NCBI GenBank assembly: GCA_026418655.1
Contig: JAOAAW010000080.1
Coordinates: forward strand, 1-17,279
Direction: 5' to 3'
DNA length: 17,279 nt
Source: a bacterium
Lineage (GTDB): Bacteria; Ratteibacteria; UBA8468; B48-G9; DTJG01
Positions within the stretch are counted from its first letter, which is position 1, and each line of letters opens with the position of its first letter. A program made the translations under genes and the position numbers. The notes under the pieces were generated by a model that saw nothing but the letters and a program-made list of their open reading frames with translations, was not told where the DNA came from and did no database searches. Below, piece after piece: positions 8,149-16,181 of the stretch.

Positions 8149-8838
8149 ATGGGATTTTTTGAGAATGCCTTCAAAAATATGCCAGAGGAAGAGAAAGAAA
8201 ACTTCTATAGAAGTGTGTTGATGAATATGGAAGGGGAGTATGCGGCAAAAAAACGGATTGAGTATTACAGGAAAGAAATGAAATACATGGGAAACAATGT
8301 TTATATTGGATGCGGAGTTATCATAAAAAATCCACAGTATATCACTATTCATGATAATGTCTATATTTCTGACCATTGCGTTTTAATCGCAACAGGTGAA
8401 AAAGGAATAACCCTTGAAGAAGGTGTAAGATTGAAGTATGGTGTGTATCTTGACGGTGAAACACCCGAAGGATATATACACATAGGTAAAAATGTTTACA
8501 TAGGAACCGGTTGTTGTTTGCACGGACACAAAGGCCTTGAAATAGGCGATTGGTGTCTTCTTGCTCAGAATATTACAATTACACCATACTCGCACAAATT
8601 TGATAATCCTGAAATGCCAATTTACACCCAGGGCGGATACAGCAGAAAAATTACCATTGGCAGAGATTGCTATATTGGTAAAAATGTGTGTATCCTTTAT
8701 GGGGCCGACATTGGAGAAGGTAGTGTGATTGGCGCTGGTTCTGTTGTTGTGAAGGGGGTGCCACCTTTTTCTGTAGTCGTTGGTAATCCAGCAAAGGTTA
8801 TTAGGAAAAGAGGGTTTCCTGTAAACAAGAAAAAATAA
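8149..8838 (+). CDS. Left-handed beta-helix (hexapeptide repeat) acyltransferase
   Basis: The 229-residue protein is a cytosolic acyltransferase of the maltose/galactoside acetyltransferase-like family. These usually move an acetyl group from acetyl-CoA to a sugar hydroxyl or amine and act as trimers. An N-terminal helical segment (about 1-48) is followed by hexapeptide repeats of the form (I/V)-G-x-x-x-x: VYIGCG, VYISDH, IHIGKN, VYIGTG, LEIGDW, ITIGRD and YIGKNV. A loop with YSHKFDNP (His149) replaces the usual catalytic-histidine loop. The C-terminal SVVVGNPAKVIRKR segment, typical of the CoA-binding end, closes the domain. The substrate cannot be read from sequence. It leads the plus-strand operon, 12 bases before the secreted GH123-like gene, which fits a role in glycan or envelope modification. 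An AGGAAA site lies upstream of the ATG. Confidence 0.85.
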   Translation: MGFFENAFKNMPEEEKENFYRSVLMNMEGEYAAKKRIEYYRKEMKYMGNNVYIGCGVIIKNPQYITIHDNVYISDHCVLIATGEKGITLEEGVRLKYGVYLDGETPEGYIHIGKNVYIGTGCCLHGHKGLEIGDWCLLAQNITITPYSHKFDNPEMPIYTQGGYSRKITIGRDCYIGKNVCILYGADIGEGSVIGAGSVVVKGVPPFSVVVGNPAKVIRKRGFPVNKKK

Positions 8839-8850
8839 CCGAGGAGCAAT

Positions 8851-11742
8851 ATGAAAAAAATCGTTATTTTTGTGATGATGTGGCTATGTCTGTTTGGGAT
8901 AGCAAATGCTGAGCTTGTTGATGAACCGCTTGGGGCAAGGTATTCACTTGGCATGACACTATGGCACATGGGACACAACCCTGAGATGATCGTAAAATTT
9001 CATGAGTATTTAAAAGATTTGAAATACACACCTGAAAAGCTTCTTCTTGCTTCTCAACTGAGAGAACCACAAACAATCGTAAGGATAATTGTTGAACCAG
9101 AACTTCTGGGAAATGAAAATCTTGGTGGCTGGAAAATAAAGGATAAATTCATCACAAGCGGTGCAACTGATGCAGGTCCCACGGTTTCAATACCATTGAA
9201 CATACCAAGAAAAGGGACTTATAGGTTCTGGCTTTCCTATTATGCATGGCTCAATCATCGTGGAGTGACATTTATCAAATTTTACAAAAAAGGATTTGAA
9301 CATCTTGGACCAATTTTTCAGATGGATGAGTTTTACGATCAGATGCCTGAAAAAGAAGGAATTATGTGGAAGGATATGCTTGTAGATCTTCCAGAAGGAG
9401 AACTTATTGTTAAACTTGGTCATGTCACAAGATGGTGGCATGGGAAAGGTGGTTATGCCCAGAGATGGGTTGACTGTTTTTATCTCACCGAGGAGATATG
9501 GAAGGGACAGCCATCAGAAGAAGAATTAAAAAAGTTAAAAGAATCTTCAAAACCAGAAGGAATTCAATGGACTGCTTTTGTTCCTTTTGACAGAACCCAA
9601 TTCGAAATCTGGAAATGGTGGCAGGTCAGACCACTATCATGGGAAGATAGAGATAAAAATCAGCGATTGTTTGAATTAAGCAGAAGATTCTGGGGAAAAG
9701 AGATAGAGGACTTGAGCAAGAAAGAATATGATGAAAAAAATCTACCGGATTATAGGGAACCAGAAAGACAGGTTGTTTTCAATGAAATATGGAATATGGT
9801 TGCAAATCCTGTAAGGGCAAAAAGACAGATTGAAATACTTGAAAAGGACATAACAAAGACACCACTTGGTTATAATTACATCTGGCATGATGTTGGTGGA
9901 AACATAGAGGGTCTCAGGGAAGATGGCAGATATGAAAAGGGTTCAAAATATGAAAAATATGGAAACTGGTATGGTGGACCCGGTCGGCTTGAAGCAAGTT
10001 ATGGAAATTGCAGGGGTACTGTTTCCACTGAAGTTGAAATAAAAGCACCAGGAACCTACTGGTGCTGGATACTATCAAATCCAACAAATCTTTCATATAC
10101 AGCGCCTTATTTTTGCAAGGCATATGTTGATGAAAAGGAACAGTTTACATATCATCATGAAGGTAAAATTCCAAGTGTCTGGATGAAGATGGGAGAAATC
10201 AGGGTTGAAAAACCGCAGAAAGTCAGGTTTGATTTTATCCTTGATGGTGCAGGTGCAGGTGGAACCTATAGAAGAATCTACAACTTGTTTTTAGTTGATA
10301 ACCCTGATTACACCCCTCAGGGCACAATAAGACCACCATGGACAATGGAAATGTATAAAGAAAGGGCAAAAAAGGCAGGTGCAAAGCCAGGGGATAAACT
10401 TCTGGTCTGGCTTCAGGAAAATCCGTACAGGCGACTTTCTCAGGAAGTATGGTCGGAAAAAATATCACCCGGAGATTCCTGGCCATATGAGGAATTAAAA
10501 GGAAGAACCAGGATAAAGGAATTTTTGATGGCTCAGGACACATATAAGGCAGTAAGCGTTGGTATCAGAAATCTAACAGGAAATCCAGTTACGCTTGATG
10601 TCAGGGTCGACCCATTAAAATCAGGGAACAAAACATATGAAGGAACAATTGAATGGCGAGTTCAGGCGTTTATTCCCTATGGAGCAGGCAGACAACAATG
10701 GACTCCTTTTTTCCTTTTAAGGAGGCCTGATATAACAGTACCACCATTGAATGTTGCTGGTCTCTGGATTACTGTAAACACAAATGGACTTCCTTCTGGG
10801 AATTATTCAGGAAAGATAAGCATTTCAGGGAAAAACATTGAGAGTTATGAGATTGTGCTGAATGTGAGGGTGGCAAATTTCAGGATTAAACCTGAAAGAC
10901 CGGTTTTGATTGATGGATGGACAAGACCCCATGAAGGAGAAGCATATATGAAGGATTTTGTTGAACACGGTATGAATGTCTGGCCTGGAGATATTACAAA
11001 AGAAGAGATGAAGAAATGGGGAATAAGGCAGGTTCGTCTTTCAGCATGGTCAGCAGACAGGGCAAAGCAGTTTGTAGACCATGTGAAATCGCTTAATCTT
11101 GATTATGAGGATTATTTTGTTGGTGTTATGGATGAACCAGGAGGAAAAACAGAAACAGAATTAAAACCATACATTGATATAGCAAAGGCAATAAAACAGG
11201 TTGATCCGAAAATAAGAATTTCTTTCAATCCAGGAGAGGCAGCAACACTGCCAACCTTCCAGATTCTCGCACCATATTGCGATTTCTGGGTTCCTTACAG
11301 TTTACATGTTTTTTCTCCATATTATGACAATCCGAAGAAAAAAGAGATTTACCTTGGTAAGCCATGGATGTGGTACACGACACCGTGTTTATGGGACAAG
11401 ACCGCAAGAGAACCTGGAATAAGAATAGCACCATCTCAACCTGGAAATTGCGTTGGTGTCGCATTTTTTGCACTCAATTACCCCTGGCGTGACCAGTGGG
11501 ATACTGCCTATGAACACATAAGAGATGCGTCCACAATGGGCCATGTGGTGGGAAGGTATGGACCTGTACCAACGATAATATGGGAAGAAATAAGGGAAGC
11601 AGCACAGACAGCAAACCTTGCGATGATGGTCAGAGAAAAACTTGGGGTAAAAACTTTTGATGAGGTGAAAGACCCTGAGATGCAGAAACTTATAAAAGAA
11701 GGTACAGACGAACAATTGATTAAATGGCTTGAAACGCATTGA
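8851..11742 (+). CDS. Large secreted GH123/DUF4091-like glycoside hydrolase with two beta-sandwich modules
   Basis: The 963-residue protein has a signal peptide (1-20, ANA before Glu21) and should be exported. Two regions, about 72-212 and 340-490, look like repeated jelly-roll or carbohydrate-binding modules, each with a G-x-Y-x-x-W strand and a late basic RW or RR turn. An Ig-like strand set at about 597-680 (GNYSGKISI) precedes a C-terminal TIM-barrel-like domain. That domain carries MDEPGGK, with Asp761-Glu762 matching the adjacent Asp-Glu catalytic pair of GH123 beta-N-acetylgalactosaminidases, which use substrate-assisted catalysis. DUF4091 shares this fold. The barrel looks short (about 280 residues), so activity is not assured. 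A strong GAGGAG site precedes the ATG. The likely role is cleavage or binding of an amino-sugar or other polysaccharide outside the cytoplasm; the substrate is unknown. Confidence 0.75.
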   Translation: MKKIVIFVMMWLCLFGIANAELVDEPLGARYSLGMTLWHMGHNPEMIVKFHEYLKDLKYTPEKLLLASQLREPQTIVRIIVEPELLGNENLGGWKIKDKFITSGATDAGPTVSIPLNIPRKGTYRFWLSYYAWLNHRGVTFIKFYKKGFEHLGPIFQMDEFYDQMPEKEGIMWKDMLVDLPEGELIVKLGHVTRWWHGKGGYAQRWVDCFYLTEEIWKGQPSEEELKKLKESSKPEGIQWTAFVPFDRTQFEIWKWWQVRPLSWEDRDKNQRLFELSRRFWGKEIEDLSKKEYDEKNLPDYREPERQVVFNEIWNMVANPVRAKRQIEILEKDITKTPLGYNYIWHDVGGNIEGLREDGRYEKGSKYEKYGNWYGGPGRLEASYGNCRGTVSTEVEIKAPGTYWCWILSNPTNLSYTAPYFCKAYVDEKEQFTYHHEGKIPSVWMKMGEIRVEKPQKVRFDFILDGAGAGGTYRRIYNLFLVDNPDYTPQGTIRPPWTMEMYKERAKKAGAKPGDKLLVWLQENPYRRLSQEVWSEKISPGDSWPYEELKGRTRIKEFLMAQDTYKAVSVGIRNLTGNPVTLDVRVDPLKSGNKTYEGTIEWRVQAFIPYGAGRQQWTPFFLLRRPDITVPPLNVAGLWITVNTNGLPSGNYSGKISISGKNIESYEIVLNVRVANFRIKPERPVLIDGWTRPHEGEAYMKDFVEHGMNVWPGDITKEEMKKWGIRQVRLSAWSADRAKQFVDHVKSLNLDYEDYFVGVMDEPGGKTETELKPYIDIAKAIKQVDPKIRISFNPGEAATLPTFQILAPYCDFWVPYSLHVFSPYYDNPKKKEIYLGKPWMWYTTPCLWDKTAREPGIRIAPSQPGNCVGVAFFALNYPWRDQWDTAYEHIRDASTMGHVVGRYGPVPTIIWEEIREAAQTANLAMMVREKLGVKTFDEVKDPEMQKLIKEGTDEQLIKWLETH

Positions 11743-11743
11743 T

Positions 11744-12838
11744 ATGAGAATTACTGATGGCTATTTGATGATGTACTGGTGTTTTGATGTTGCGGATGAA
11801 ATTAATATTGGTCTTCTTGAAAAACAACTTGGTTCTCAGGCAGAAAAAGCACTTCTTTCAGGAATAAGAATTATACCTGAATATGTTCAGTATAGAGTTC
11901 CACCACTTCTTCTAAAACTGGGCAGCCAAAAACTTTCCAATGGCCTTGAAGTTCTTGTTGAAATGAAGGTGTATGAGTTTGGAGTTGTAACTGTGAGATT
12001 TACATCAAAAATTGAGTGTCAACTGGAACATCTTATTTCTCTTAATCGATCAGTTCAGGAAAATGAGGAACTCAGAAACCTGGCTATTGATTGGATGAAG
12101 AAGATTATGAAAAAGATTTTGCCAGCAGCAACAAGACCTGCAAATTTTCCTGAATCTGACTGGGAAGATTATCTGATATTCTGGATACACTCTTTTGATC
12201 AGAAGATTGATGCTGATTTACTCTTAAAAGATTCTGGTAATTGCATCAGCAGGATACTTCGGGCTGAAGAAAAAATCAGCCACCAGGAAAAAGAGGATGC
12301 TTTGAAATACGCACTTTCTTATTATGGCGAAGATTTAACCTTGATTGATTGGGGTTCTGCCTTTATATATGACCCCTGGAAAACATATGATATTCTTGAT
12401 GTTATTGAATTTTCTGTGATACAGCTTCTTGAATTAAGGGTTTACGATGCAATCCTTGACAAGGCAATTGAGAATGCATATGATGACCTGGCTGCACAGA
12501 GACAGAGAAAATTAAGTATAGTGACAATCTCTTCTGTATTGAGCCGGCTTGCAAGGATAAAACTGGATATTTCAGATGTTATTGACCGGCTTGAAAATTT
12601 CCTGAAGCTTGTGGGTGACCTGTATCTTGCAAAAATTTACGCTGCTGCCTCAAGTCGTTTCTATCTTGATAAATGGAAGATGGCAGTTAGGAATAAATTG
12701 AATGTCATTGAATCATTGTATGCAAAGGAATGGGAAAGGTTCCAGACTCAGAGAATGGTGGTGTCTGAAATAGCCATTGTTGTTCTATTTGTCATTGATA
12801 TCATACTGATTTTGTTTGAGGTTATAAAGGCAAAATAG
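11744..12838 (+). CDS. RMD1/YagE (DUF155)-like protein with C-terminal membrane anchor
   Basis: The 364-residue protein has a mixed N-terminal domain and a long helical C-terminal half. Its last 25 or so residues contain one hydrophobic stretch (IAIVVLFVIDIILILFEVI) directly after a basic segment, consistent with a single tail anchor. The pattern of a helical region with SRLARIKLDISDV, an ESLYAKEW helix, then a charged turn and final membrane helix matches the DUF155/RMD1 family of yeast Rmd1-like proteins. I rate that assignment moderate because it rests on remembered architecture. No enzyme motif is seen. I prefer the ATG at 11744, one base after the upstream stop, over a TTG in the same frame at 11729 that would overlap it. 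The ribosome binding site is weak, so coupling to the preceding gene is likely. The next gene follows after 13 bases. Confidence 0.55.
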   Translation: MRITDGYLMMYWCFDVADEINIGLLEKQLGSQAEKALLSGIRIIPEYVQYRVPPLLLKLGSQKLSNGLEVLVEMKVYEFGVVTVRFTSKIECQLEHLISLNRSVQENEELRNLAIDWMKKIMKKILPAATRPANFPESDWEDYLIFWIHSFDQKIDADLLLKDSGNCISRILRAEEKISHQEKEDALKYALSYYGEDLTLIDWGSAFIYDPWKTYDILDVIEFSVIQLLELRVYDAILDKAIENAYDDLAAQRQRKLSIVTISSVLSRLARIKLDISDVIDRLENFLKLVGDLYLAKIYAAASSRFYLDKWKMAVRNKLNVIESLYAKEWERFQTQRMVVSEIAIVVLFVIDIILILFEVIKAK

Positions 12839-12851
12839 CACAGGAGCAGAT

Positions 12852-13886
12852 ATGTACGAAGGAATAACCATCAGACCATCACAGGCATTGTGTTTGATAT
12901 GCTGGCTCGGTAAAAATCCCGCAGGTCCTGAACCGGCAGAACTGGAAAAAATTTTGAAATTGATTGAAAAGAATCCGGATATTCCAATCACACTGAGATG
13001 CAATGCAGGAGATATTTTTTCTTTTCAGGATATTAAAGGTGGTAAACTTTTTGAAAGAAAAATGGACCTGGATGTTTTACAAAAGATGGACCTGCCACCA
13101 GGCGCTACACTCCCTGCAAGAATCCTTTTTATCAGAATTCTGAATAGAATCAAGACTCTCAAAAAGATATGCTGGTTTGATGGTAGGCCATTATGTATGA
13201 ATGCTGACAAAAAATATTATGAAAAGGCAAGAAAGATGCAACTTTCCTTGATTGTACAGTACTGCGATGAATTTTCAAAAAGTATAGGTGCCCAGCAGGC
13301 AAAGAAGCAGGGAATCAGAATAATTATTCCACCCAGAACAGTAGATGACCTTGAAAAAAGCAAGAGAGATTCGCTGGATGCAATGTACAGGGCAAGACAC
13401 ACAGGCATAAAAGTCAGACCACATCTCCTTTTGTGCGCTTTATGTCAGTTTGGCACTGGCGTAAAACCGGGTCAGGCATATGACAATCTTCCTGAATTAT
13501 TGCAACTTGTCATAAAAGAACCTGATATTAAAATCAAACTTGTTGAAGGTGCTGACTGGATGATGTGCGGGCCATGTCCTTCATGGACAAAAGAAAATAG
13601 CTGTGTGCATTCACTTGGCAAATGCGGGCTTTCTAACCAGTTAAGAGATATGCGGGTTCTTCAGAAACTTGGTTTTAATTATGGTGATACAGTTGAGGGA
13701 TGGAAATTGTATTTTCTGATATTTGAGAAAATTCCATCAACTGTTGAAATATGCAGATTTGATAATCCTTCAACCTCAATGTGGCACAGTGGTTGTGGAA
13801 AAAGAAGGAAAAACAGCCCTGAGTATGAGAAAGGAAGAAAGAAACTGATAGAACTTTTGAAGGGGAAAAAGAAATATAGCAAATGA
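12852..13886 (+). CDS. Cysteine-rich protein built from two diverged DUF1284-like modules
   Basis: The 344-residue protein is soluble, without signal peptide or membrane helix, and has an internal duplication. Residues 8-20 (RPSQALCLICWLG) align with 189-201 (RPHLLLCALCQFG). The NPDIPITL and EPDIKIKL segments align, as do LDVLQKMDL with MRVLQKLGF, and KICWFDG with EICRFDN. The RPHxLLC opening followed by a V-E-G-A-D-W-M-x-C strand resembles the small uncharacterised family DUF1284, normally a single module of about 130-150 residues. The second copy is richer in cysteines (195, 198, 239, 242, 251, 258, 301, 315) than the first (14, 17, 50, 107, 115), so metal or Fe-S binding is plausible but unproven. 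An AGGAG site lies before the ATG, and the gene overlaps the next by 4 bases (ATGA). No function can be assigned. Confidence 0.7.
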   Translation: MYEGITIRPSQALCLICWLGKNPAGPEPAELEKILKLIEKNPDIPITLRCNAGDIFSFQDIKGGKLFERKMDLDVLQKMDLPPGATLPARILFIRILNRIKTLKKICWFDGRPLCMNADKKYYEKARKMQLSLIVQYCDEFSKSIGAQQAKKQGIRIIIPPRTVDDLEKSKRDSLDAMYRARHTGIKVRPHLLLCALCQFGTGVKPGQAYDNLPELLQLVIKEPDIKIKLVEGADWMMCGPCPSWTKENSCVHSLGKCGLSNQLRDMRVLQKLGFNYGDTVEGWKLYFLIFEKIPSTVEICRFDNPSTSMWHSGCGKRRKNSPEYEKGRKKLIELLKGKKKYSK

Positions 13887-14215
13887 AAAGATGGGTTTTG
13901 ATTTGTGCGGTATGTCTTTTGGTTGTGGTTTGTTATGCTCAGAAAAAGGATGAAAACGACATTTCATCACAGAGAATAACAAGAAATCAGGGTGAAGTGG
14001 TTTGTGTTGATACTGGTCTTTATTTTTTTAAGATAAGGGATGAACAAGGAAATGAGACAAAATTTTTTGCACCTTTAATAAAACTCAATATGATAGATAT
14101 TGGTGAAAAAATTCAGGTTAACTACAAAAAGACGACTGATGGAAAATTGAAAGCCCTTGGAATAAAAGAGAAAAAATCCAGAAAAAAGAAGGCCACAGAA
14201 TTCAAAATTTTGTAA
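13883..14215 (+). CDS. Small secreted protein of unknown function
   Basis: The 110-residue protein begins with a clear signal peptide (MKRWVLICAVCLLVVVCYA, cut before Gln20), and the mature part is about 90 residues. That part has alternating beta-strand-like segments (GEVVCVDTGLYFFKIRDEQG...), which could be a small OB-like or SH3-like fold, and a lysine-rich tail (KEKKSRKKK). The cysteine at 17 is not in a convincing lipobox. The ATG overlaps the stop of the preceding gene, so it is the last gene of this operon. Its last 14 bases overlap the end of the convergent oxidoreductase gene. No family was recognised. Confidence 0.7.
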   Translation: MKRWVLICAVCLLVVVCYAQKKDENDISSQRITRNQGEVVCVDTGLYFFKIRDEQGNETKFFAPLIKLNMIDIGEKIQVNYKKTTDGKLKALGIKEKKSRKKKATEFKIL

Positions 14216-15188
14216 TCTTCCCGGTTTCAAAGGATTGATAGATTTTATCAGACAAAAGAGCCACCTTTTCAATGACTTCAAAAGGAGTTTGAGGTTGTTT
14301 TTCCCCTCTAATACATTCAATAAAATCTGCTGCGGGCGAATTTATTTTTGACTTTATCTCTGGGATTGGCTCTGGTTCCTTATTTCCGTAATAATGAACA
14401 TAACTGTTTTCACCATACGCGCTTACCTTTAATACTCCTTTTTCTCCCCATATCAAAAGTGCTTCTCTGAATGATGGGTCTATGCCGAGTATGCTGAAAC
14501 TGCCGTGAACCTTTTCTTTGAAATTGACAATAAATGCAGTGTTTATGTCAACCTTCATTCCGCGATAGTCAATAAATGAAGCAACCTTCAGTGGAGTTAG
14601 TCCAGTGAGAAAAAAAAGCATTGCTACAAAATGGCTTCCTGAATCAGTTAATTGTCCGCCACCAGAAAATTTCGGGTCAAATCTCCATATTCTTCCAGTG
14701 TTTCTTACAATGTTTATCCAATCCTGGGCAAGGTATCCTGAGACAAAGACAAGTTTGCCAAGTTTTTTCTCATCAAGTATCTTTTTTGCTCCAAGAAAAT
14801 TACCCATATAGTGTCTCTGGTACCCGACAACAAGAATCTTACCTGTTTTTTTAAGAAGTTTTCTAACCTGTCTGGCTTCTTTATAATTTACAACAGCAGG
14901 CTTTTCTACAAGAACATGGACACCATTTTCAAGGGCAAGTTTTATCTGTGGAAAGTGAAAGGTATGCGGACTGTTTATAACAACACCATCCAGATTTCCT
15001 TTTTTCATCAGTTCTTTATCACTTTCATACACATCCATTTGACCGGCTTCTTTCAAAAACTTTTCAACATTTTCCTGCTTGGGATCAAAAACACCTGTGA
15101 TTTTTACACCCTTTATTTCCTTTAAACATCCCAGATGACTATATGAATGTCCACCGCATCCAAGGAATCCTATCCTTATTTCTTTCAT
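14202..15188 (-). CDS. Gfo/Idh/MocA family NAD(P)-dependent oxidoreductase
   Basis: Gfo/Idh/MocA enzymes oxidise or reduce sugar-type substrates with a bound nicotinamide cofactor. The 328-residue protein has an N-terminal Rossmann fold with GFLGCGGHSYSH (about 7-18) and an acidic GVFDPK turn at about 32-37 that suggests NAD preference. The EKP motif has Lys96 as a likely catalytic residue. The substrate domain carries the GGGQLTDSGSH block, in which Asp182 and His186 complete the usual Lys-Asp-His set, so it looks catalytically intact. The substrate is not determined; inositol, sugar and glycosidase-like members all look alike at this level. An AGGAGG site lies just before the ATG and a good promoter precedes it. 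It is a single-gene unit that converges on and overlaps the preceding plus-strand operon. Confidence 0.92.
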   Translation of the reverse strand: MKEIRIGFLGCGGHSYSHLGCLKEIKGVKITGVFDPKQENVEKFLKEAGQMDVYESDKELMKKGNLDGVVINSPHTFHFPQIKLALENGVHVLVEKPAVVNYKEARQVRKLLKKTGKILVVGYQRHYMGNFLGAKKILDEKKLGKLVFVSGYLAQDWINIVRNTGRIWRFDPKFSGGGQLTDSGSHFVAMLFFLTGLTPLKVASFIDYRGMKVDINTAFIVNFKEKVHGSFSILGIDPSFREALLIWGEKGVLKVSAYGENSYVHYYGNKEPEPIPEIKSKINSPAADFIECIRGEKQPQTPFEVIEKVALLSDKIYQSFETGKITKF

Positions 15189-15212
15189 TTTTCCTCCTGT
15201 AATATGAGGTAT

Positions 15213-15241
15213 ATTTCACACACATTTTAGTATGATGTCAA
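15213..15241 (-). promoter_or_regulatory. Candidate promoter of the Gfo/Idh/MocA gene
   Basis: On the minus strand a perfect TTGACA lies at 15236-15241. It is followed after 17 bases by TGAAAT (15213-15218), a 4-of-6 match to the -10 consensus. The strong ribosome binding site AGGAGG at 15193-15198 lies in the right place for the start at 15188. Seen by eye only. Confidence 0.6.
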
Positions 15242-15250
15242 ATCTAACTT

Positions 15251-15285
15251 TTGTCCACATAAGATTTTATGATATCTTAATAGGA
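15251..15285 (+). promoter_or_regulatory. Upstream region of the thioesterase operon with a short inverted repeat
   Basis: TTGTCC (15251-15256) and TATCTT (15273-15278), 16 bases apart, form a weak candidate promoter. It overlaps a 6-base inverted repeat, TAAGAT at 15260-15265 and ATCTTA at 15274-15279 with an 8-base gap, which could be an operator. AGGA at 15282-15285 is a modest ribosome binding site for the gene at 15296. Confidence 0.35.
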
Positions 15286-15295
15286 CAGAAAAAAA

Positions 15296-15682
15296 ATGAG
15301 CACCATTAAAAAGAAAATTTATTATCATGATACTGATGCTGGTGGGGTTGTGTATTATGCAAACTACCTGAAGTATTTTGAAGAAGGACGGACAGAGTTC
15401 TTTGAAGAAAAAGGAATTTTCACTGAAGAACTGTTGAAACAGGGCTTTGCTTTTGTCGTGGCAAGAGCAGAGATAGAATATAAAAAACCAGTAAGATATA
15501 AGGATGTAATAGAAGTTTTCACTGACATTGAGAAAACAGGTATTTCATCAATAGTTTTTCTACAGAAAATTATGATGGGCGAGTTATTATGCTGTCAGGC
15601 AAGGATAACCATTGTTTGTGTGAATGAAAATCTCAAACCGGTAAAAATTCCAGAATGTGTGAAAAATGTACTTGGGAGGTAA
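15296..15682 (+). CDS. ybgC: YbgC-type acyl-CoA thioesterase (hotdog fold)
   Basis: The 128-residue protein matches the 4-hydroxybenzoyl-CoA thioesterase/YbgC family in length and motif. These hotdog-fold enzymes hydrolyse acyl-CoA or acyl-ACP thioesters. The N-terminal signature HDTDAGGVVYYANY (about 11-24) contains Asp14, the expected catalytic acid. It is followed by the FEEGRTEFF helix and the conserved VVARAEIEYKKPVRYKD segment. In other bacteria YbgC is often tied to the Tol-Pal envelope cluster, but no tol genes are seen here. The flavodoxin gene starts one base after its stop codon, so the two are probably coupled. The substrate is not known. Confidence 0.9.
   Translation: MSTIKKKIYYHDTDAGGVVYYANYLKYFEEGRTEFFEEKGIFTEELLKQGFAFVVARAEIEYKKPVRYKDVIEVFTDIEKTGISSIVFLQKIMMGELLCCQARITIVCVNENLKPVKIPECVKNVLGR
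15674..15679 (+). promoter_or_regulatory. Ribosome binding site that fixes the flavodoxin start
   Basis: GGGAGG lies 4 bases before the ATG at 15684. An in-frame ATG at 15666 would lie inside the thioesterase gene and translate this site as residues, so the later start is chosen. Confidence 0.8.
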
Positions 15683-15683
15683 T

Positions 15684-16181
15684 ATGGAGAAAAAATTCCT
15701 TGTGGTTTATTATTCAAGGACTGGCATAACAAAGAAAATCGCACAGGAAATTGCAGAGTATCTTTCATCCGATATTGAACAGATTATTGATGAAAAAGAC
15801 CGTTCAGGGATAAGGGGATTTATGACTGGTGGAAGGGATGCGATGAAAAGGGAGCTTACTCAGATTAAGCCAGTGGAAAAAGACCCTGCAAACTATGATA
15901 TTGTTATCATTGGTACGCCTGTCTGGGCTGCAAATATTACACCTGCAATAAGAACCTATATTATGCAAAACAGAGAAAAATTCAAAAATGTCGCATTTTT
16001 CTGCACCACTGGCGGCACAGGGATTGAAAAGACATTTATAGAAATGGAGGTTGTGTGCAAGAAAAAACCAATTGCAACTTTTGCTGCTACCTCAATTGAA
16101 GTTAAAAAAAACACATATCAGGGATTTAAGGAATTCATTGAAAAAATAAAAAGTCATAATCTCACGGGTGGTGAACAATGA
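15684..16181 (+). CDS. Flavodoxin-family protein
   Basis: The 165-residue protein is a flavodoxin-like FMN carrier or flavodoxin-type reductase domain. The first beta-strand leads into YYSRTGITKKIAQEIAEYL (about 9-27), the Ser/Thr-x-Thr-Gly-x-Thr phosphate loop that binds FMN. GTPVWAANITPAI at about 77-89 resembles the FMN-contacting loop of this family, with Trp81. FFCTTGGTG at about 105-113 is the second glycine-rich loop. It is cytosolic with no membrane segment. It follows the thioesterase by one base and overlaps the next, secreted protein by 4 bases (ATGA), so all three are probably cotranscribed. The electron partner is not identifiable here. Confidence 0.88.
   Translation: MEKKFLVVYYSRTGITKKIAQEIAEYLSSDIEQIIDEKDRSGIRGFMTGGRDAMKRELTQIKPVEKDPANYDIVIIGTPVWAANITPAIRTYIMQNREKFKNVAFFCTTGGTGIEKTFIEMEVVCKKKPIATFAATSIEVKKNTYQGFKEFIEKIKSHNLTGGEQ

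Noticed and set aside
11225..11739. Minus-strand reading frames opposite the GH123-like barrel
   Set aside because: The coding signal, motifs and operon spacing all support the plus strand. The opposite frames show no motif.
11729..12838. Longer start for the DUF155-like gene at 11729
   Set aside because: That codon is TTG and would overlap the GH123-like gene. ATG at 11744 follows the stop by one base and fits better.
11744..14215. A new CRISPR-linked effector formed by the DUF155-like and DUF1284-like genes
   Set aside because: They lie more than 7 kb from the cas genes, in another operon and direction, and show no CARF, HEPN or nuclease motif.
15666..15683. Upstream ATG at 15666 for the flavodoxin gene
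   Set aside because: It lies inside the thioesterase gene and would read through the GGGAGG site as codons.
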